Shown here: piece by piece, positions 8,208-18,585 of the stretch
Position numbering within the stretch: position 1 is the stretch's first letter
Layout: each line of letters opens with the position of its first letter
Origin: Mesobacillus zeae
GTDB taxonomy: Bacteria; Bacillota; Bacilli; Bacillales; Cytobacillaceae
Reading direction: 5' to 3'
DNA: 64,000 bases
NCBI RefSeq assembly: GCF_003570705.1
Contig: NZ_QWVT01000008.1
Coordinates: 310,001-374,000, forward strand
Made by a program: the position numbers and the translations under genes
The notes under the pieces: generated by a model
Told to the model about the DNA's origin: nothing
The model's database searches: none
What the model saw: only the letters and a program-made list of their open reading frames with translations

Positions 8208-10253
8208 TTGGAATTAAATCAGTATTTGGAAGTATTTATCGAAGAGAGCAAAGAGCATCTTCAATCATGTAATGATCATTTACTTGAACTTGAAAAGAAC
8301 CCTGACAATTTATCCATCGTGAATGAGATATTCAGGTCTGCCCATACATTGAAAGGGATGTCGGCAACGATGGGATATGAGGATCTGGCGAGCCTGACAC
8401 ATAAAATGGAGAATGTTCTCGATGCAATCCGTAATGGACGGATTGCTGTTGTACCTGAAATACTCGATGTTGTATTTCTTGCTGTTGACCACCTTGAAGA
8501 GATGGTCCAGTCAATCGCTTCTGGAGGAGACGGAAAAAGAGATGTATCTGATGCTGTTGCCAAACTGCAATTGATTGAGCAAGGCGAAACCACTCTTTCT
8601 GGAAATGCGGAGAAAAAAAACAGCTTGCCTGCCGCAAGTGAGGCGGAACAGGCTGCTTACAACGATTTTGATGAATTTGAACTGACAGTGATCCGCCAAT
8701 CGAAAGAGCAAGGCTTTGGCGCATACCAGGCAACTGTAGCTTTAAGGGAAGACTGTCTTCTCAAAGCTGCCAGAGTGTACATGATATTCGAAGTTCTTGA
8801 GAAAAGCGGAGAAGTCATTAAAGCCTCTCCTCCTGTTGAACAGCTTGAAGAAGAGAATTTCGATCATGAATTCACAGTCGTTATCCTCTCAAAGGAAAGT
8901 CCTGAAGAGATCATGGCGAAAATTATGAAGGTGGCAGAAGTTGAAAGTGCCGTCGTGAACGAAATCCTCCTCTTAGAGGAAAGTACCGCAGAGGACAGAC
9001 AGAATCAGCCTGATCAAGATTCCGTTACTGAAACGCTTGTCAACGAGCAGACAGCTTCTCCGCAGCAGGATGAAAAAAGAAGTGAGAAAAAACAAAACCA
9101 CGCCAACAAGACAATCAGGGTCAATATCGAAAGGCTTGATATCCTCATGAACTTGTTTGAAGAGCTGGTTATAGACAGGGGAAGACTTGAACAAATTTCC
9201 CGTGAGCTTAATAACAGCGAGCTGCATGAAACGGTTGAACGAATGTCACGGGTTTCCGGCGACTTGCAAAGCATTATCCTTAATATGAGGATGGTGCCTG
9301 TAGAGACGGTATTTAACAGATTTCCACGGATGATCCGACAGCTTGCCAGGGATTTAGATAAAAAAATCAGGCTTGACATTATCGGGGCGGAGACGGAGCT
9401 CGACCGAACCGTCATTGATGAAATCGGAGATCCGCTAGTCCACCTGCTTCGCAACTCGGTTGATCATGGAGTTGAAAAACCCGAAGAACGAAGGAGGAAA
9501 GGGAAGTCCGAAGAGGGCACAGTCATCCTTAGAGCTTACCACAGCGGAAATCATGTCTTCATTGAAATAGAAGATGACGGAGCAGGGATAAGCAAAGAAA
9601 AAGTGTTGGAGAAAGCAATCAGCAAAGGGATCATCACATCCCAGGCTGCAGAAGGATTCTCGGACAGGCAAGTCTATGAATTAATTCTGTCGTCGGGTTT
9701 CTCCACTGCTGAAGTAATCTCGGATATATCTGGACGAGGCGTTGGTCTTGATGTCGTAAAAAATACGATAGAGTCGCTTGGTGGTTCAATCGCCATTGAT
9801 TCGAAGGAAAATGAAGGGACTATTTTTTCGATACAGCTGCCATTAACCCTTTCGATCATCTCGGTTATGCTGGTAGAAATCGAAAAAGAGAAATATGCGA
9901 TACCTCTCACTTCAATCATAGAAACTGCCATCGTGAAAAGCGGGGATATCCTAAATGCCCATAACCAGAAGGTGATTGACTTCAGAGGGAAAGTCGTTCC
10001 GCTCCTGTTCTTGAAAGAGATATTCGAAGTACCGGCAGACGGCGAAAAAGACGAGCAGTTCCACTCAGTCATCATTGTCAGAAAGGGAGACAAAATGGCT
10101 GGTCTGGTTGTGGATTCCTTTATCGGCCAGCAGGAAGTAGTACTGAAGGGGCTTGGCAATTTTCTTAACAATGTGTTTGCCATTTCCGGAGCCACCATAC
10201 TTGGCGATGGAAAAGTTGCGCTGATTGTTGATTGCAATGCCCTCATCAAATAG
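8208..10253 (+). CDS. cheA: Chemotaxis histidine kinase CheA
   Basis: Kinase that phosphorylates CheY and CheB in response to receptors. Domains in order: Hpt with phospho-His H46 in RSAHTLKGMS; P2 response-regulator binding domain (about 150-260); dimerization helices (about 300-365); ATPase with N-box HLLRNSVDHG, DDGAGI and GRGVGLDVV; C-terminal CheW-like domain. The start is a TTG at 8208 placed after TGGGGGTGA; it gives MELNQYLEVFIEESKEHL, matching the family N-terminus, and no ATG fits. Length 681 aa. Confidence 0.96.
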   Translation: MELNQYLEVFIEESKEHLQSCNDHLLELEKNPDNLSIVNEIFRSAHTLKGMSATMGYEDLASLTHKMENVLDAIRNGRIAVVPEILDVVFLAVDHLEEMVQSIASGGDGKRDVSDAVAKLQLIEQGETTLSGNAEKKNSLPAASEAEQAAYNDFDEFELTVIRQSKEQGFGAYQATVALREDCLLKAARVYMIFEVLEKSGEVIKASPPVEQLEEENFDHEFTVVILSKESPEEIMAKIMKVAEVESAVVNEILLLEESTAEDRQNQPDQDSVTETLVNEQTASPQQDEKRSEKKQNHANKTIRVNIERLDILMNLFEELVIDRGRLEQISRELNNSELHETVERMSRVSGDLQSIILNMRMVPVETVFNRFPRMIRQLARDLDKKIRLDIIGAETELDRTVIDEIGDPLVHLLRNSVDHGVEKPEERRRKGKSEEGTVILRAYHSGNHVFIEIEDDGAGISKEKVLEKAISKGIITSQAAEGFSDRQVYELILSSGFSTAEVISDISGRGVGLDVVKNTIESLGGSIAIDSKENEGTIFSIQLPLTLSIISVMLVEIEKEKYAIPLTSIIETAIVKSGDILNAHNQKVIDFRGKVVPLLFLKEIFEVPADGEKDEQFHSVIIVRKGDKMAGLVVDSFIGQQEVVLKGLGNFLNNVFAISGATILGDGKVALIVDCNALIK

Positions 10254-10309
10254 ATACAAAAAAGATGAAAAAGCCAGCATAGCTGAATAACGGAGAGGTG
10301 TGATTCAGG

Positions 10310-10756
10310 ATGACTGAAGCCTTATTGCCAGATGTAAAGTTTATTGTCTTCCAATTGACTGATAAAGAATATGCCATACCAGTCAGTGAAGTAAAATCGA
10401 TTGAAAAAGTACAGCATATTACACGGGTTCCGCATGCGTTGCCATTCGTACAAGGGGTCATCAACCTGCGTGGTGTCGTCACACCCATTATTGATTTAAG
10501 GAAGCGTTTTGGCCTTGAAGTGAAAGACTATGATGATACCACCCGGATAATCATTGTAGCCGCTGAAGATAAAGAAGTGGGGCTGATTGTCGATGCAGCC
10601 AACGATGTAATCGACCTTTCGGCTGATTCAATCGAACCGCCTCCCGAGATTGTCGGCAGCCATGCCGCTGATTATATTAGCGGAGTTGCCAAGCTGGATA
10701 ACAGGCTGCTTGTTTTAATCGACCTTGAAAATATACTTGGCGAGGGCGAAAACTAA
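10310..10756 (+). CDS. cheW: Chemotaxis coupling protein CheW
   Basis: Adaptor (148 aa) that links chemoreceptors to CheA. The single CheW/SH3-like domain shows the expected EYAIPVSEVKSIEK, the LPFVQGVINLRGVV PIIDLRKRF strand pair and the GLIVDAANDVI segment. An AGAGGTGTGA ribosome site precedes ATG 10310. It lies 56 bases after cheA and 26 before cheC, within the chemotaxis block. Confidence 0.97.
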   Translation: MTEALLPDVKFIVFQLTDKEYAIPVSEVKSIEKVQHITRVPHALPFVQGVINLRGVVTPIIDLRKRFGLEVKDYDDTTRIIIVAAEDKEVGLIVDAANDVIDLSADSIEPPPEIVGSHAADYISGVAKLDNRLLVLIDLENILGEGEN

Positions 10757-10782
10757 AAAGTGAAAAGGATAAGGATGATTCC

Positions 10783-11424
10783 ATGTCATTTTTAACCCGG
10801 ATATCAGATATCCATCTTGATATATTGAAAGAAATCGGAAATATCGGGGCAGGCCATGCAGCGACATCGCTCTCGACCATGCTGAAAAGAAAGATTGATA
10901 TGAAAGTTCCTAGTGTGAGAATTGTTTCTTTTGATGAAATGATGGAAATGGCGGGGGGATCCGAAAGCCTTGTTGCTGGCGTATTCCTGAGGATTGAAGG
11001 GGACGCCCCGGGAAGCATGTTTTTCTTGCTTCCAATTGAGCAAGCAGAGAAGTATATTCAGCAGCTCCTGGGCGACAGCACAATATCATTTAGAAATCCG
11101 CCATACGATGAACTGGGATTATCAGTTTTGCAGGAATTGGGAAATATCCTATCAGGCTCTTACTTGACGTCTCTTTCGGATTTCACGCATTTATCCTTGC
11201 TTCCTTCAGTCCCAGGGCTTGGAATTGACATGGCAGGAGCCGTGCTTAGCTATGGGCTTATGGAAATATCGCAGGCTGGCGATTATGCCATTGTAATAGA
11301 TACAGTGCTTAATGAGGAAGAAGCCTCTGTTTCAACGAGAGTAAAAGGACACTTCTATCTTCTTCCGGATCCTGACTCATTTGCTGTTATTTTTAAGTCA
11401 CTTGGGGTAGAAACAAATGAATAG
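10783..11424 (+). CDS. cheC: CheY-P phosphatase CheC
   Basis: Dephosphorylates CheY-P and pairs with CheD for adaptation. Both phosphatase centres of the CYX family are visible: the first with [16 protein letters not shown] near residue 15 and the second with [16 protein letters not shown] near residue 115, each with the Glu-x-x-Asn pair. Length (213 aa) is normal. The end overlaps cheD by 8 bases, which fits their known physical partnership. Confidence 0.96.
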   Translation: MSFLTRISDIHLDILKEIGNIGAGHAATSLSTMLKRKIDMKVPSVRIVSFDEMMEMAGGSESLVAGVFLRIEGDAPGSMFFLLPIEQAEKYIQQLLGDSTISFRNPPYDELGLSVLQELGNILSGSYLTSLSDFTHLSLLPSVPGLGIDMAGAVLSYGLMEISQAGDYAIVIDTVLNEEEASVSTRVKGHFYLLPDPDSFAVIFKSLGVETNE

Positions 11425-11914
11425 CACTTTTGAGATTGTGAAGGTCGGAATTGCCGATATGAATATTGTAAAAGCCCCTAACCTGATCCGTACAACCGGG
11501 CTGGGGTCCTGTGTCGGACTGGTGCTGTACGATCAGGTAAGGAGAATTGCGGGGATGGTCCATGTCATGTTGCCCTCATCGTCCCTTTCCAAAAGCGGGC
11601 CAGTCAATGTGGCGAAATTTGCGGATACCGCGGTCCCGCAGCTCGCAGCCAAACTTGTTCAAAAAGGAGCAAGGGTCCCGGCGCTAAAAGCAAAGCTGGC
11701 AGGAGGCGCGCAAATGTTTCAATTCTCAGGGGGCAGCGACTTGATGAGAATTGGCCCAAGAAATGTGGAAGCGGTTCTGGAACAATTGAAGATACTCAGG
11801 ATACCGGTTGTTGCCGAGGATGTAGGCGGAAACAGCGGGAGGACCATTGAATTTAATGCGGATACATGCATCCTGCAAATCAGGACGGTCAATAAAGGAA
11901 CGAACGAAATCTGA
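11417..11914 (+). CDS. cheD: Chemoreceptor glutamine deamidase CheD
   Basis: Deamidates receptor glutamines and binds CheC. The catalytic Cys is in [14 protein letters not shown] (near residue 33) and the His is in AGMVHVMLP about 17 residues later, with a Thr/Ser-containing KLAGGAQMF segment downstream. The ATG is inside the end of cheC. About 100 non-coding bases separate it from sigD, without an obvious terminator. Confidence 0.96.
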   Translation: MNSTFEIVKVGIADMNIVKAPNLIRTTGLGSCVGLVLYDQVRRIAGMVHVMLPSSSLSKSGPVNVAKFADTAVPQLAAKLVQKGARVPALKAKLAGGAQMFQFSGGSDLMRIGPRNVEAVLEQLKILRIPVVAEDVGGNSGRTIEFNADTCILQIRTVNKGTNEI

Positions 11915-12020
11915 CCAGATGTTTTTCCGCCCAGTCCTCCTCCTGCAGACCGGCCTAGCCCCGAGTTTTCGCCTATCGCGTATTTTTGGGTGACTGATTA
12001 ATGAAATAAGGGGGATGAGG

Positions 12021-12779
12021 ATGGGACAGACATCAGTTTGCGATGAACAGGAGATTTGGGAAAAGTGGATACAATCCCGTGACCGGGAAGCAGCAAATCT
12101 ATTAATAAAAAAATATATGCAGCTCGTTTCCTACCATGTGCAGAGAATTTCAGCTACCCTCCCTAAAAGTGTTTCAAGGGGCGATTTGAAAAGCCTTGGT
12201 ATGATGGGTTTGTACGATGCGCTCGAAAAATTTGACCATAAAAGGGATTTGAAATTTGATACGTACGCATCATTCAGAATCCGCGGAGCCATCCTCGATG
12301 GCCTGCGGAAAGAGGACTGGCTGCCAAGAAGTACACGAGAAAAGGCGAAAAGGATTGAAGCAGCGGCAGAAAAGCTGGAGCAGCAGTATATGCGGAATGT
12401 AACTGCTGAAGAGATTGCCGCAGTGGTTGGTTTGGAAACCGAAGAGATTGTCACAACAGTAAATGAGCACTTTTTTGCAAATGTCCTTTCCATTGATGAA
12501 CAATCGAATGAAGATGAACGCGAAGGACAGTCTTTTTCCATTAAGGATAACAAGACGGCTACTCCTGAAGAAAGCCTTGTAAAAGGTGAGATGCTACAAG
12601 AAATGGCTGCACTGATTTCACAGCTAAACGAAAAAGAACAGCTTGTATTGAGTTTGTTTTACCGCGAAGAGCTGACACTGACCGAAATCGGCCAGGTCAT
12701 GAGCCTTTCCACATCACGAATATCACAGATTCATTCCAAGGCTCTGTTCAAGCTTCGAAAACTGCTTGAAAAAGCATAA
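12021..12779 (+). CDS. sigD: Motility sigma factor SigD
   Basis: Sigma-28 family factor that drives late flagellar, chemotaxis and autolysin genes. Region 2 (KSLGMMGLYDALEKFD, LKFDTYASFRIRGAILDGLRKEDWLPR) and region 4.2 helix-turn-helix (LTEIGQVMSLSTSRISQIHSKAL) are intact. ATG 12021 is preferred because AAGGGGG lies at the proper distance; the in-frame ATG 12015 is immediately next to that site. From 12021 the protein is 252 aa. Location near the 3' end of the fla/che operon is standard. Confidence 0.96.
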   Translation: MGQTSVCDEQEIWEKWIQSRDREAANLLIKKYMQLVSYHVQRISATLPKSVSRGDLKSLGMMGLYDALEKFDHKRDLKFDTYASFRIRGAILDGLRKEDWLPRSTREKAKRIEAAAEKLEQQYMRNVTAEEIAAVVGLETEEIVTTVNEHFFANVLSIDEQSNEDEREGQSFSIKDNKTATPEESLVKGEMLQEMAALISQLNEKEQLVLSLFYREELTLTEIGQVMSLSTSRISQIHSKALFKLRKLLEKA

Positions 12780-12789
12780 GGAACTGGGG

Positions 12790-14172
12790 ATGAGCATGGA
12801 CAAATCAGTTAAAGTCACTGTATCCAAAGACGGGCATACTGCCAGCATTAGTATAGCCCCCATGCAGGATGGGCAGGTCATTTCACGCAGAGTGATTGAA
12901 GAGCTCTTAAAAGAAGAGAAAATTGTTTATGGAATAAAATATGATGTACTGGAAGAGATAGTGAAAGACGCAGGCGCTGCGGCTTTTCAGATCAAAGTGG
13001 CAGAGGGCGTCAGGCCGGTGAATGGCCGGGACGCCTATTTGCGCAGCGAAGTTAAAACAGCCGCAAAGGAAAAGGACGAGAAACTGAACTTCCGTGATGT
13101 GTTAAATATTCCATCCGTCAGAATGGGGCAGGCGCTGGCAACGATAGTTCCGGCCGAAAAGGGCAAGGATGGAATCGATGTAGCGGGGCGGCCGATTCCG
13201 GCAAAACAAGGAAAGCCACTAAGAGTTAGGCCAGGGAAAAATGTTGCCGAGAAAAACGGAAAGTTTTATTCACTGATCGACGGCAAAGTAAGCATCACGC
13301 ATAAGTCAATTTCTGTAAATCCGGTGTATGAGGTCAGGGGAGATCTTGATCTAAGAACAGGAAATATTGATTTCCCAGGGAGCATCCAAATAAAAGGAGA
13401 CGTCCCGGCGGGCTACGAGTTAATCGCAGGCGGGGATATTATTATTTTGGGTACGGTTGAAGGAGCAAATTTAAAAGCTGGTGGCAGCGTAATCGTTTCA
13501 GGAGGCGTTGCTTCAGGACATAAAGGAAGAATTGAAGCAGAGGGAAATGTGCAGGCGGCGTACCTGAATCAGGCTGATGTGGCCGCAGGCGGAAATATCC
13601 TTATCAAAACCTCAATTCTGAATAGCCAGACAGTAGCTGGCGGTAATATCGATTGTAGCCGAGGCACTGTGATTGGAGGCATGCTGGCAGCTGGAAAGAA
13701 TGTTTACGTGAAGGAACTGGGTAGCCACCTCTTTGCAAAGACAGATGCAGCAGCCGGATGGGATCCAGTCTTAATCAAGGAAGAACGCGAGCTTAACGAG
13801 ACCCTTCAGGCAAAAAGGGAAAGCTTAAGAAAACTTGAAGAAATTGAAGTGAAGATTTCCTCGCTGGCGAAGCATACTAGAAGGCTCTCGGTACAGCAGA
13901 TGGAAATGCTTGAGAAGCAGAAACGGACAAAGGTTGGGATCCAGCGAGAAATTTACAGGCATGAGGACAGGCTGTTGGCCATTGAAATCGAAAGGCGCGA
14001 ACAGTCTATCGCGAAAGTGTGTATCTATGGAAGCATTTATCCAAATGTAAAACTTCATTTTGGCAAATATACATGTACAACCTCCAATACCTTGCATAAT
14101 GTCCACTTTGGGCTGTCAGGGAATGAAATAAGATTCCACCAGATCGAAGAGAGCGTAAAAGACAGGAAGTGA
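12790..14172 (+). CDS. fapA: DUF342/FapA family protein
   Basis: Protein of about 460 aa of the FapA (flagellar assembly protein A, DUF342) family. Seen: an N-terminal alpha/beta part, the signature VPAEKGKDGIDVAGRPIPA near residue 125, a long stretch of short beta repeats rich in G-G-[DNS]-I/V (about 175-310, probably a right-handed beta-helix), then a coiled coil (about 325-415). ATG 12790 follows AAGGAACTGGGG with good spacing; ATG 12796 is an alternative. The molecular role of FapA is poorly defined. As I recall, B. subtilis lacks it between sigD and swrB, though other Bacilli have it. Confidence 0.85.
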   Translation: MSMDKSVKVTVSKDGHTASISIAPMQDGQVISRRVIEELLKEEKIVYGIKYDVLEEIVKDAGAAAFQIKVAEGVRPVNGRDAYLRSEVKTAAKEKDEKLNFRDVLNIPSVRMGQALATIVPAEKGKDGIDVAGRPIPAKQGKPLRVRPGKNVAEKNGKFYSLIDGKVSITHKSISVNPVYEVRGDLDLRTGNIDFPGSIQIKGDVPAGYELIAGGDIIILGTVEGANLKAGGSVIVSGGVASGHKGRIEAEGNVQAAYLNQADVAAGGNILIKTSILNSQTVAGGNIDCSRGTVIGGMLAAGKNVYVKELGSHLFAKTDAAAGWDPVLIKEERELNETLQAKRESLRKLEEIEVKISSLAKHTRRLSVQQMEMLEKQKRTKVGIQREIYRHEDRLLAIEIERREQSIAKVCIYGSIYPNVKLHFGKYTCTTSNTLHNVHFGLSGNEIRFHQIEESVKDRK

Positions 14173-14176
14173 AGAG

Positions 14177-14494
14177 ATGAGCCTGAAATCCATTGAGATG
14201 CAGGTTGCACTTCCAAGGACGCATGAAGCCGGTAAAATACAAGAGCAAATAAAGCAGCAGAGTCTTATTCAGCAGGATAATGCATCACAGAACGTCCTTA
14301 AGGAAGATGAGAAAAAGAGGAAAACCGTTTTTAAGCAGGAGCAAAAAGGGGAAGCGAAACTAGCGGGGGATGGTTCCTGCAGCAAAGATGAAAGAAGGCA
14401 GGGGCAAGGAGACAGACGGGACGGAGAAGAAAAGAAAGGCCCAGTCTCTGAGCACCATCCGTACAAAGGAAAAATCATCGATTACAGCGGATAA
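14177..14494 (+). CDS. Unrecognised small hydrophilic protein
   Basis: I do not recognise a family. The 105 aa product has no membrane segment or signal peptide; the centre is very rich in Lys, Glu, Gln and Arg and looks disordered. Two ends look ordered: MSLKSIEMQVALPRTHEAGK at the start and HPYKGKIIDYSG at the end. A ribosome site AGGAAGTGAAGAG precedes the ATG. It sits 4 bases after the FapA gene and 10 before swrB, so it is co-transcribed with motility genes and may serve in the same process (inference). Confidence 0.75.
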   Translation: MSLKSIEMQVALPRTHEAGKIQEQIKQQSLIQQDNASQNVLKEDEKKRKTVFKQEQKGEAKLAGDGSCSKDERRQGQGDRRDGEEKKGPVSEHHPYKGKIIDYSG

Positions 14495-14504
14495 GGAGGA
14501 CCTA

Positions 14505-15032
14505 ATGACGATCATTTTACTGCTCATCTCCCTTATGCTTAATGCGGGGTGTATATTTGCCATCATTCTTTTATATACGAGGCAGAATAGGCTACTTGAA
14601 TTGGAGCAGAAGCAAAAAAAAATCATTCATGAGATCGAGGAAGTCTTTTCTGGGTACCTTCTCGAGCTTAAAGAAGAAAATGAAACATTCATTAAGCGTA
14701 TGCAGAGAGCTGATGTTAATGGACAATTTCAGGAAGCTATGCAGGAAAACATGCAACAGTTGCAGGATGCCGATAGCTCAATGGAAACAAGGCATGAAGC
14801 ACCAGTCATACATAAACCACACGTCAGTTTTAAGAAAGTGCAGACGGCCTATTCCAATTCCGGTCAAGGAAACACACCTGCTGATAGTGGCAAGCCAGTG
14901 TTGGAAAATGAACTGCTGACAGATAGGGTCGTCCGGTTAAAAACAGAGGGCCACACAGCCGAAGAGATTGCAAAAATGCTTGATAAAGGAAAAACAGAAA
15001 TCGAACTAATGCTTAAATTCCAGAAAAAATGA
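14505..15032 (+). CDS. swrB: Swarming motility protein SwrB (YlxL)
   Basis: Membrane-anchored protein (175 aa) that in B. subtilis promotes flagellar export gate activation and swarming. One N-terminal membrane helix (residues 2-24) is followed by a coiled-coil region, a low-complexity linker and a C-terminal helix-turn-helix-like stretch (LKTEGHTAEEIAKMLDKGKTE). ATG 14505 has a clear AAGGAGG site; the frame is open 135 bases upstream, but that part overlaps the preceding gene and is hydrophilic shadow. Assignment rests on position between sigD and rpsB and on architecture. Confidence 0.85.
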   Translation: MTIILLLISLMLNAGCIFAIILLYTRQNRLLELEQKQKKIIHEIEEVFSGYLLELKEENETFIKRMQRADVNGQFQEAMQENMQQLQDADSSMETRHEAPVIHKPHVSFKKVQTAYSNSGQGNTPADSGKPVLENELLTDRVVRLKTEGHTAEEIAKMLDKGKTEIELMLKFQKK

Positions 15033-15041
15033 CAGTTTGGC

Positions 15042-15070
15042 TTGATTGCCATCCCTACATATGCTATATT
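15042..15070 (+). promoter_or_regulatory. SigA-type promoter for rpsB-tsf
   Basis: TTGATT at 15042-15047, a 17-base spacer and TATATT at 15065-15070, with an extended -10 TG at 15062-15063. It lies just after the swrB stop and gives rpsB its own start, separate from the fla/che operon. Expected transcription start near 15077. Confidence 0.7.
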
Positions 15071-15076
15071 ATTTCA

Positions 15077-15907
<831 letters not shown>

Positions 15908-15931
15908 TTTCTAAAATTGGGTTGGAATGGG

Positions 15932-15967
15932 AAAGGTGATATAGGGTATCCTTTATCACCTTTTTTT
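15932..15967 (+). terminator. Terminator or attenuator between rpsB and tsf
   Basis: Stem AAAGGTGATA (15932-15941) pairs with TATCACCTTT (15954-15963), loop 12 bases, followed by a run of T to 15967. It would reduce transcription from rpsB into tsf. Confidence 0.8.
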
Positions 15968-16048
15968 AAGCTTAGAATGTGTTGTTTTCTATAAATGTGT
16001 AAAAATAGTAATGGTACATACCCATTTATTACAAGGAGGAAGATCGTA

Positions 16049-16933
16049 ATGGCAATTACTGCACAAATGGTTAAGGAACTTCGTGAAAAAACAGGAGCCG
16101 GCATGATGGATTGCAAAAAGGCCCTTCAAGAAACAGAAGGAGACATGGAAAAAGCAATTGATTTCCTTCGCGAAAAAGGAATCGCAAAAGCTGCCAAAAA
16201 AGGCGACAGAATTGCTGCTGAAGGACTTACATCTGTTGTCGTAGAGGGCAATGAAGCAGTTATTCTTGAAGTGAACTCAGAAACAGACTTCGTAGCTAAA
16301 AACGAAGGCTTCCAATTGCTTGTTAAAGAATTGGCTGCACACTTGCTGAAGAACAAGCCTGCAACAGTTGAAGAAGCTGCAGGACAAACAATGGACAACG
16401 GTGCAACTGTTGAATCGCACATCAATACTTCAATTGCAAAAATCGGTGAAAAGCTGTCTCTTCGCCGTTTTGAAATCAAAACAAAAAACGATGGAGACGC
16501 TTTCGGTGCATACCTGCACATGGGCGGAAGAATCGGTGTTTTGTCTGTGCTTGAAGGAACAACCGACGAAGCAGCTGCAAAAGATGTTTCCATGCATATT
16601 GCTGCACTTAACCCTAAATATATTTCCCGTGACGAAGTTTCTGCTGATGAAGTAGAGCGTGAGCGCCAAGTGCTCACACAGCAAGCGCTTAACGAAGGCA
16701 AGCCAGAAAAGATCGTTGCGAAAATGGTTGAAGGCCGCCTTGGCAAGTACTTCGAAGACGTATGTCTTCTTGACCAGTCTTTCGTTAAAAACCCTGACCA
16801 AAAAGTCCGCCAGTTTGTAGAATCAAAAGGTGGCACAGTACGTGAATTTGTACGCTTCGAAGTAGGAGAAGGAATCGAGAAGCGTGAAGATAACTTCGCT
16901 GAAGAAGTAATGAGCCAAGTAAATAAAAAATAA
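16049..16933 (+). CDS. tsf: Elongation factor Ts
   Basis: Guanine nucleotide exchange factor for EF-Tu (294 aa). The N-terminal UBA-like part [20 protein letters not shown] and the core [10 protein letters not shown] signature near residue 80 are present. ATG 16049 has an AAGGAGG site; an in-frame upstream ATG at 15995 would add 18 residues that do not belong to the family and has no ribosome site. It is followed by a strong terminator. Confidence 0.98.
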   Translation: MAITAQMVKELREKTGAGMMDCKKALQETEGDMEKAIDFLREKGIAKAAKKGDRIAAEGLTSVVVEGNEAVILEVNSETDFVAKNEGFQLLVKELAAHLLKNKPATVEEAAGQTMDNGATVESHINTSIAKIGEKLSLRRFEIKTKNDGDAFGAYLHMGGRIGVLSVLEGTTDEAAAKDVSMHIAALNPKYISRDEVSADEVERERQVLTQQALNEGKPEKIVAKMVEGRLGKYFEDVCLLDQSFVKNPDQKVRQFVESKGGTVREFVRFEVGEGIEKREDNFAEEVMSQVNKK

Positions 16934-16953
16934 TAACGACTTTCATGTCATCG

Positions 16954-16981
16954 CAGGGAACACTTCGTGTTCCCTGTTTTT
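16954..16981 (+). terminator. Intrinsic terminator after tsf
   Basis: Perfect 10-bp stem CAGGGAACAC (16954-16963) with GTGTTCCCTG (16967-16976), loop TTC, then five T. Confidence 0.9.
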
Positions 16982-17023
16982 GGAAAGAACTTTAATGAGT
17001 TCAGCTCTTTCTAGGAGGAATTT

Positions 17024-17749
17024 ATGAATACCCCAAAATATAAACGCGTTGTTTTAAAATTAAGCGGAGAAGCCCTTGCGGGAGAGCAGGGTTTCGGAAT
17101 TAATCCAGCGGTCATTAAAAATGTGGCAGTTCAAGTGAAAGAAATAGCCGAGCTAGGCGTCGAGGTCGCGGTTGTCGTCGGCGGCGGAAACATTTGGCGT
17201 GGGAAGATCGGCGAAGAAATGGGAATGGACAGGGCAACAGCCGATTATATGGGCATGCTGGCAACTGTCATGAACTCTCTCGCTCTCCAGGACAGCCTTG
17301 AACTTGAAGGAATTGAGACAAGAGTCCAGACATCCATTGAAATGCGTCAGGTTGCAGAACCGTATATTCGCCGCCGTGCAATTCGCCATCTTGAAAAAAC
17401 AAGGGTAGTTATTTTTGCTGCCGGAACAGGCAATCCATACTTCTCGACGGATACGACTGCTGCCTTAAGGGCTGCTGAAATCGAGGCGGATGTAATCCTG
17501 ATGGCAAAAAACAATGTGGATGGCGTCTATTCTGCTGATCCCCGAACTGATAAGAATGCAGTCAAGTATGATGAACTTTCCTATCTTGATGTATTAAAAG
17601 AAGGCTTGGCTGTCATGGATTCGACTGCATCATCTCTGTGCATGGACAATGACATTCCACTAATCGTCTTTTCAATCATGGAGCAGGGCAATATTAAACG
17701 AGCTGTTATGGGTGAAGAAATCGGAACGATCGTCAGGGGGAAGAACTAA
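17024..17749 (+). CDS. pyrH: UMP kinase
   Basis: Phosphorylates UMP to UDP with ATP; cytoplasmic hexameric amino acid kinase family enzyme (241 aa). Seen: [15 protein letters not shown] near the N-terminus, [11 protein letters not shown] near residue 50, the [20 protein letters not shown] substrate loop near residue 130 and [17 protein letters not shown] site precedes the ATG. The TAA overlaps the frr ATG by one base. Confidence 0.98.
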   Translation: MNTPKYKRVVLKLSGEALAGEQGFGINPAVIKNVAVQVKEIAELGVEVAVVVGGGNIWRGKIGEEMGMDRATADYMGMLATVMNSLALQDSLELEGIETRVQTSIEMRQVAEPYIRRRAIRHLEKTRVVIFAAGTGNPYFSTDTTAALRAAEIEADVILMAKNNVDGVYSADPRTDKNAVKYDELSYLDVLKEGLAVMDSTASSLCMDNDIPLIVFSIMEQGNIKRAVMGEEIGTIVRGKN

Positions 17750-18306
17750 TGCCAAAACAGGTTATTGCAAATGCAAAAGACAGAATGACAAAAGCCATCC
17801 AGGCTTATTCAAGGGAACTGGCAAGCATCCGTGCAGGTAGGGCAAGTGCCTCGCTGCTCGATAGAATCACTGTTGATTATTATGGTGCTCCGACACCGGT
17901 TAATCAGTTGGCTGGCATCTCTGTGCCAGAAGCGCGCCTTCTTGTTATTCAGCCTTACGACAAAACGATTCTCGGTGAAATCGAGAAAGCAATAATGAAA
18001 TCCGATCTTGGAATTAATCCAACCAATGATGGCTCGGTCATCCGCATTGCCATTCCGCAGCTTACGGAGGAGCGCCGTAAAGAACTTGCGAAACAGGTCA
18101 AAAAAGAGTCCGAGGAAGCAAAAGTGGGTGTACGCAATATCCGCCGTGATGCAAACGACGACTTGAAAAAGCTGGAGAAAAACGGGGAAATCACAGAGGA
18201 TGCACACCGCGGCTATTCTGAAGATGTCCAGAAGCTTACCGATGAATTCATCAGCAAAATTGACCAAATTACAAAAGAAAAAGAAAAGGAAATCTTGGAG
18301 GTATAA
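17749..18306 (+). CDS. frr: Ribosome recycling factor
   Basis: Splits post-termination ribosomes together with EF-G. The 185 aa sequence shows the family pattern: [21 protein letters not shown] at the N-terminus, [12 protein letters not shown] near residue 45 and the C-terminal helix with [15 protein letters not shown]. It starts within the pyrH stop (TAATG), so the pair is translationally coupled. Confidence 0.98.
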   Translation: MPKQVIANAKDRMTKAIQAYSRELASIRAGRASASLLDRITVDYYGAPTPVNQLAGISVPEARLLVIQPYDKTILGEIEKAIMKSDLGINPTNDGSVIRIAIPQLTEERRKELAKQVKKESEEAKVGVRNIRRDANDDLKKLEKNGEITEDAHRGYSEDVQKLTDEFISKIDQITKEKEKEILEV

Positions 18307-18332
18307 TACTTCCATTTCCTGTACAATGATGG

Positions 18333-18360
18333 AAAGACCCTCTATTGACGGGGGTTTTTT
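18333..18360 (+). terminator. Intrinsic terminator after frr
   Basis: CCCTC (18338-18342) pairs with GGGGG (18350-18354) including one wobble; upstream A residues extend the stem into the T-run 18355-18360. It separates pyrH-frr from uppS. The remaining 225 bases before uppS hold no gene that I can see. Confidence 0.65.
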
Positions 18361-18585
18361 CTCTATTTGAAAAAGTTTACGCATCCATGGCTGGCAAAAA
18401 GGTCCGGTGTGCCGATGAATAGATTCTGTTTGGCCCAATGAATACATAGTCTTTTTATAGAGATATCTTTTTCCATTTTTGATATGATAGGAGCATGTGA
18501 AAATAGACATTGCGAAAACCGCTAAAAGCACGGGCAAGCTATTTTCATTGGAGGTACGTTTATCCTATTTTGGGGGAGCTGGCTT

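Noticed and set aside
14370-14504. Longer swrB reading from 14370
   Set aside because: It would overlap the preceding gene; ATG 14505 has AAGGAGG and starts directly at the membrane helix.
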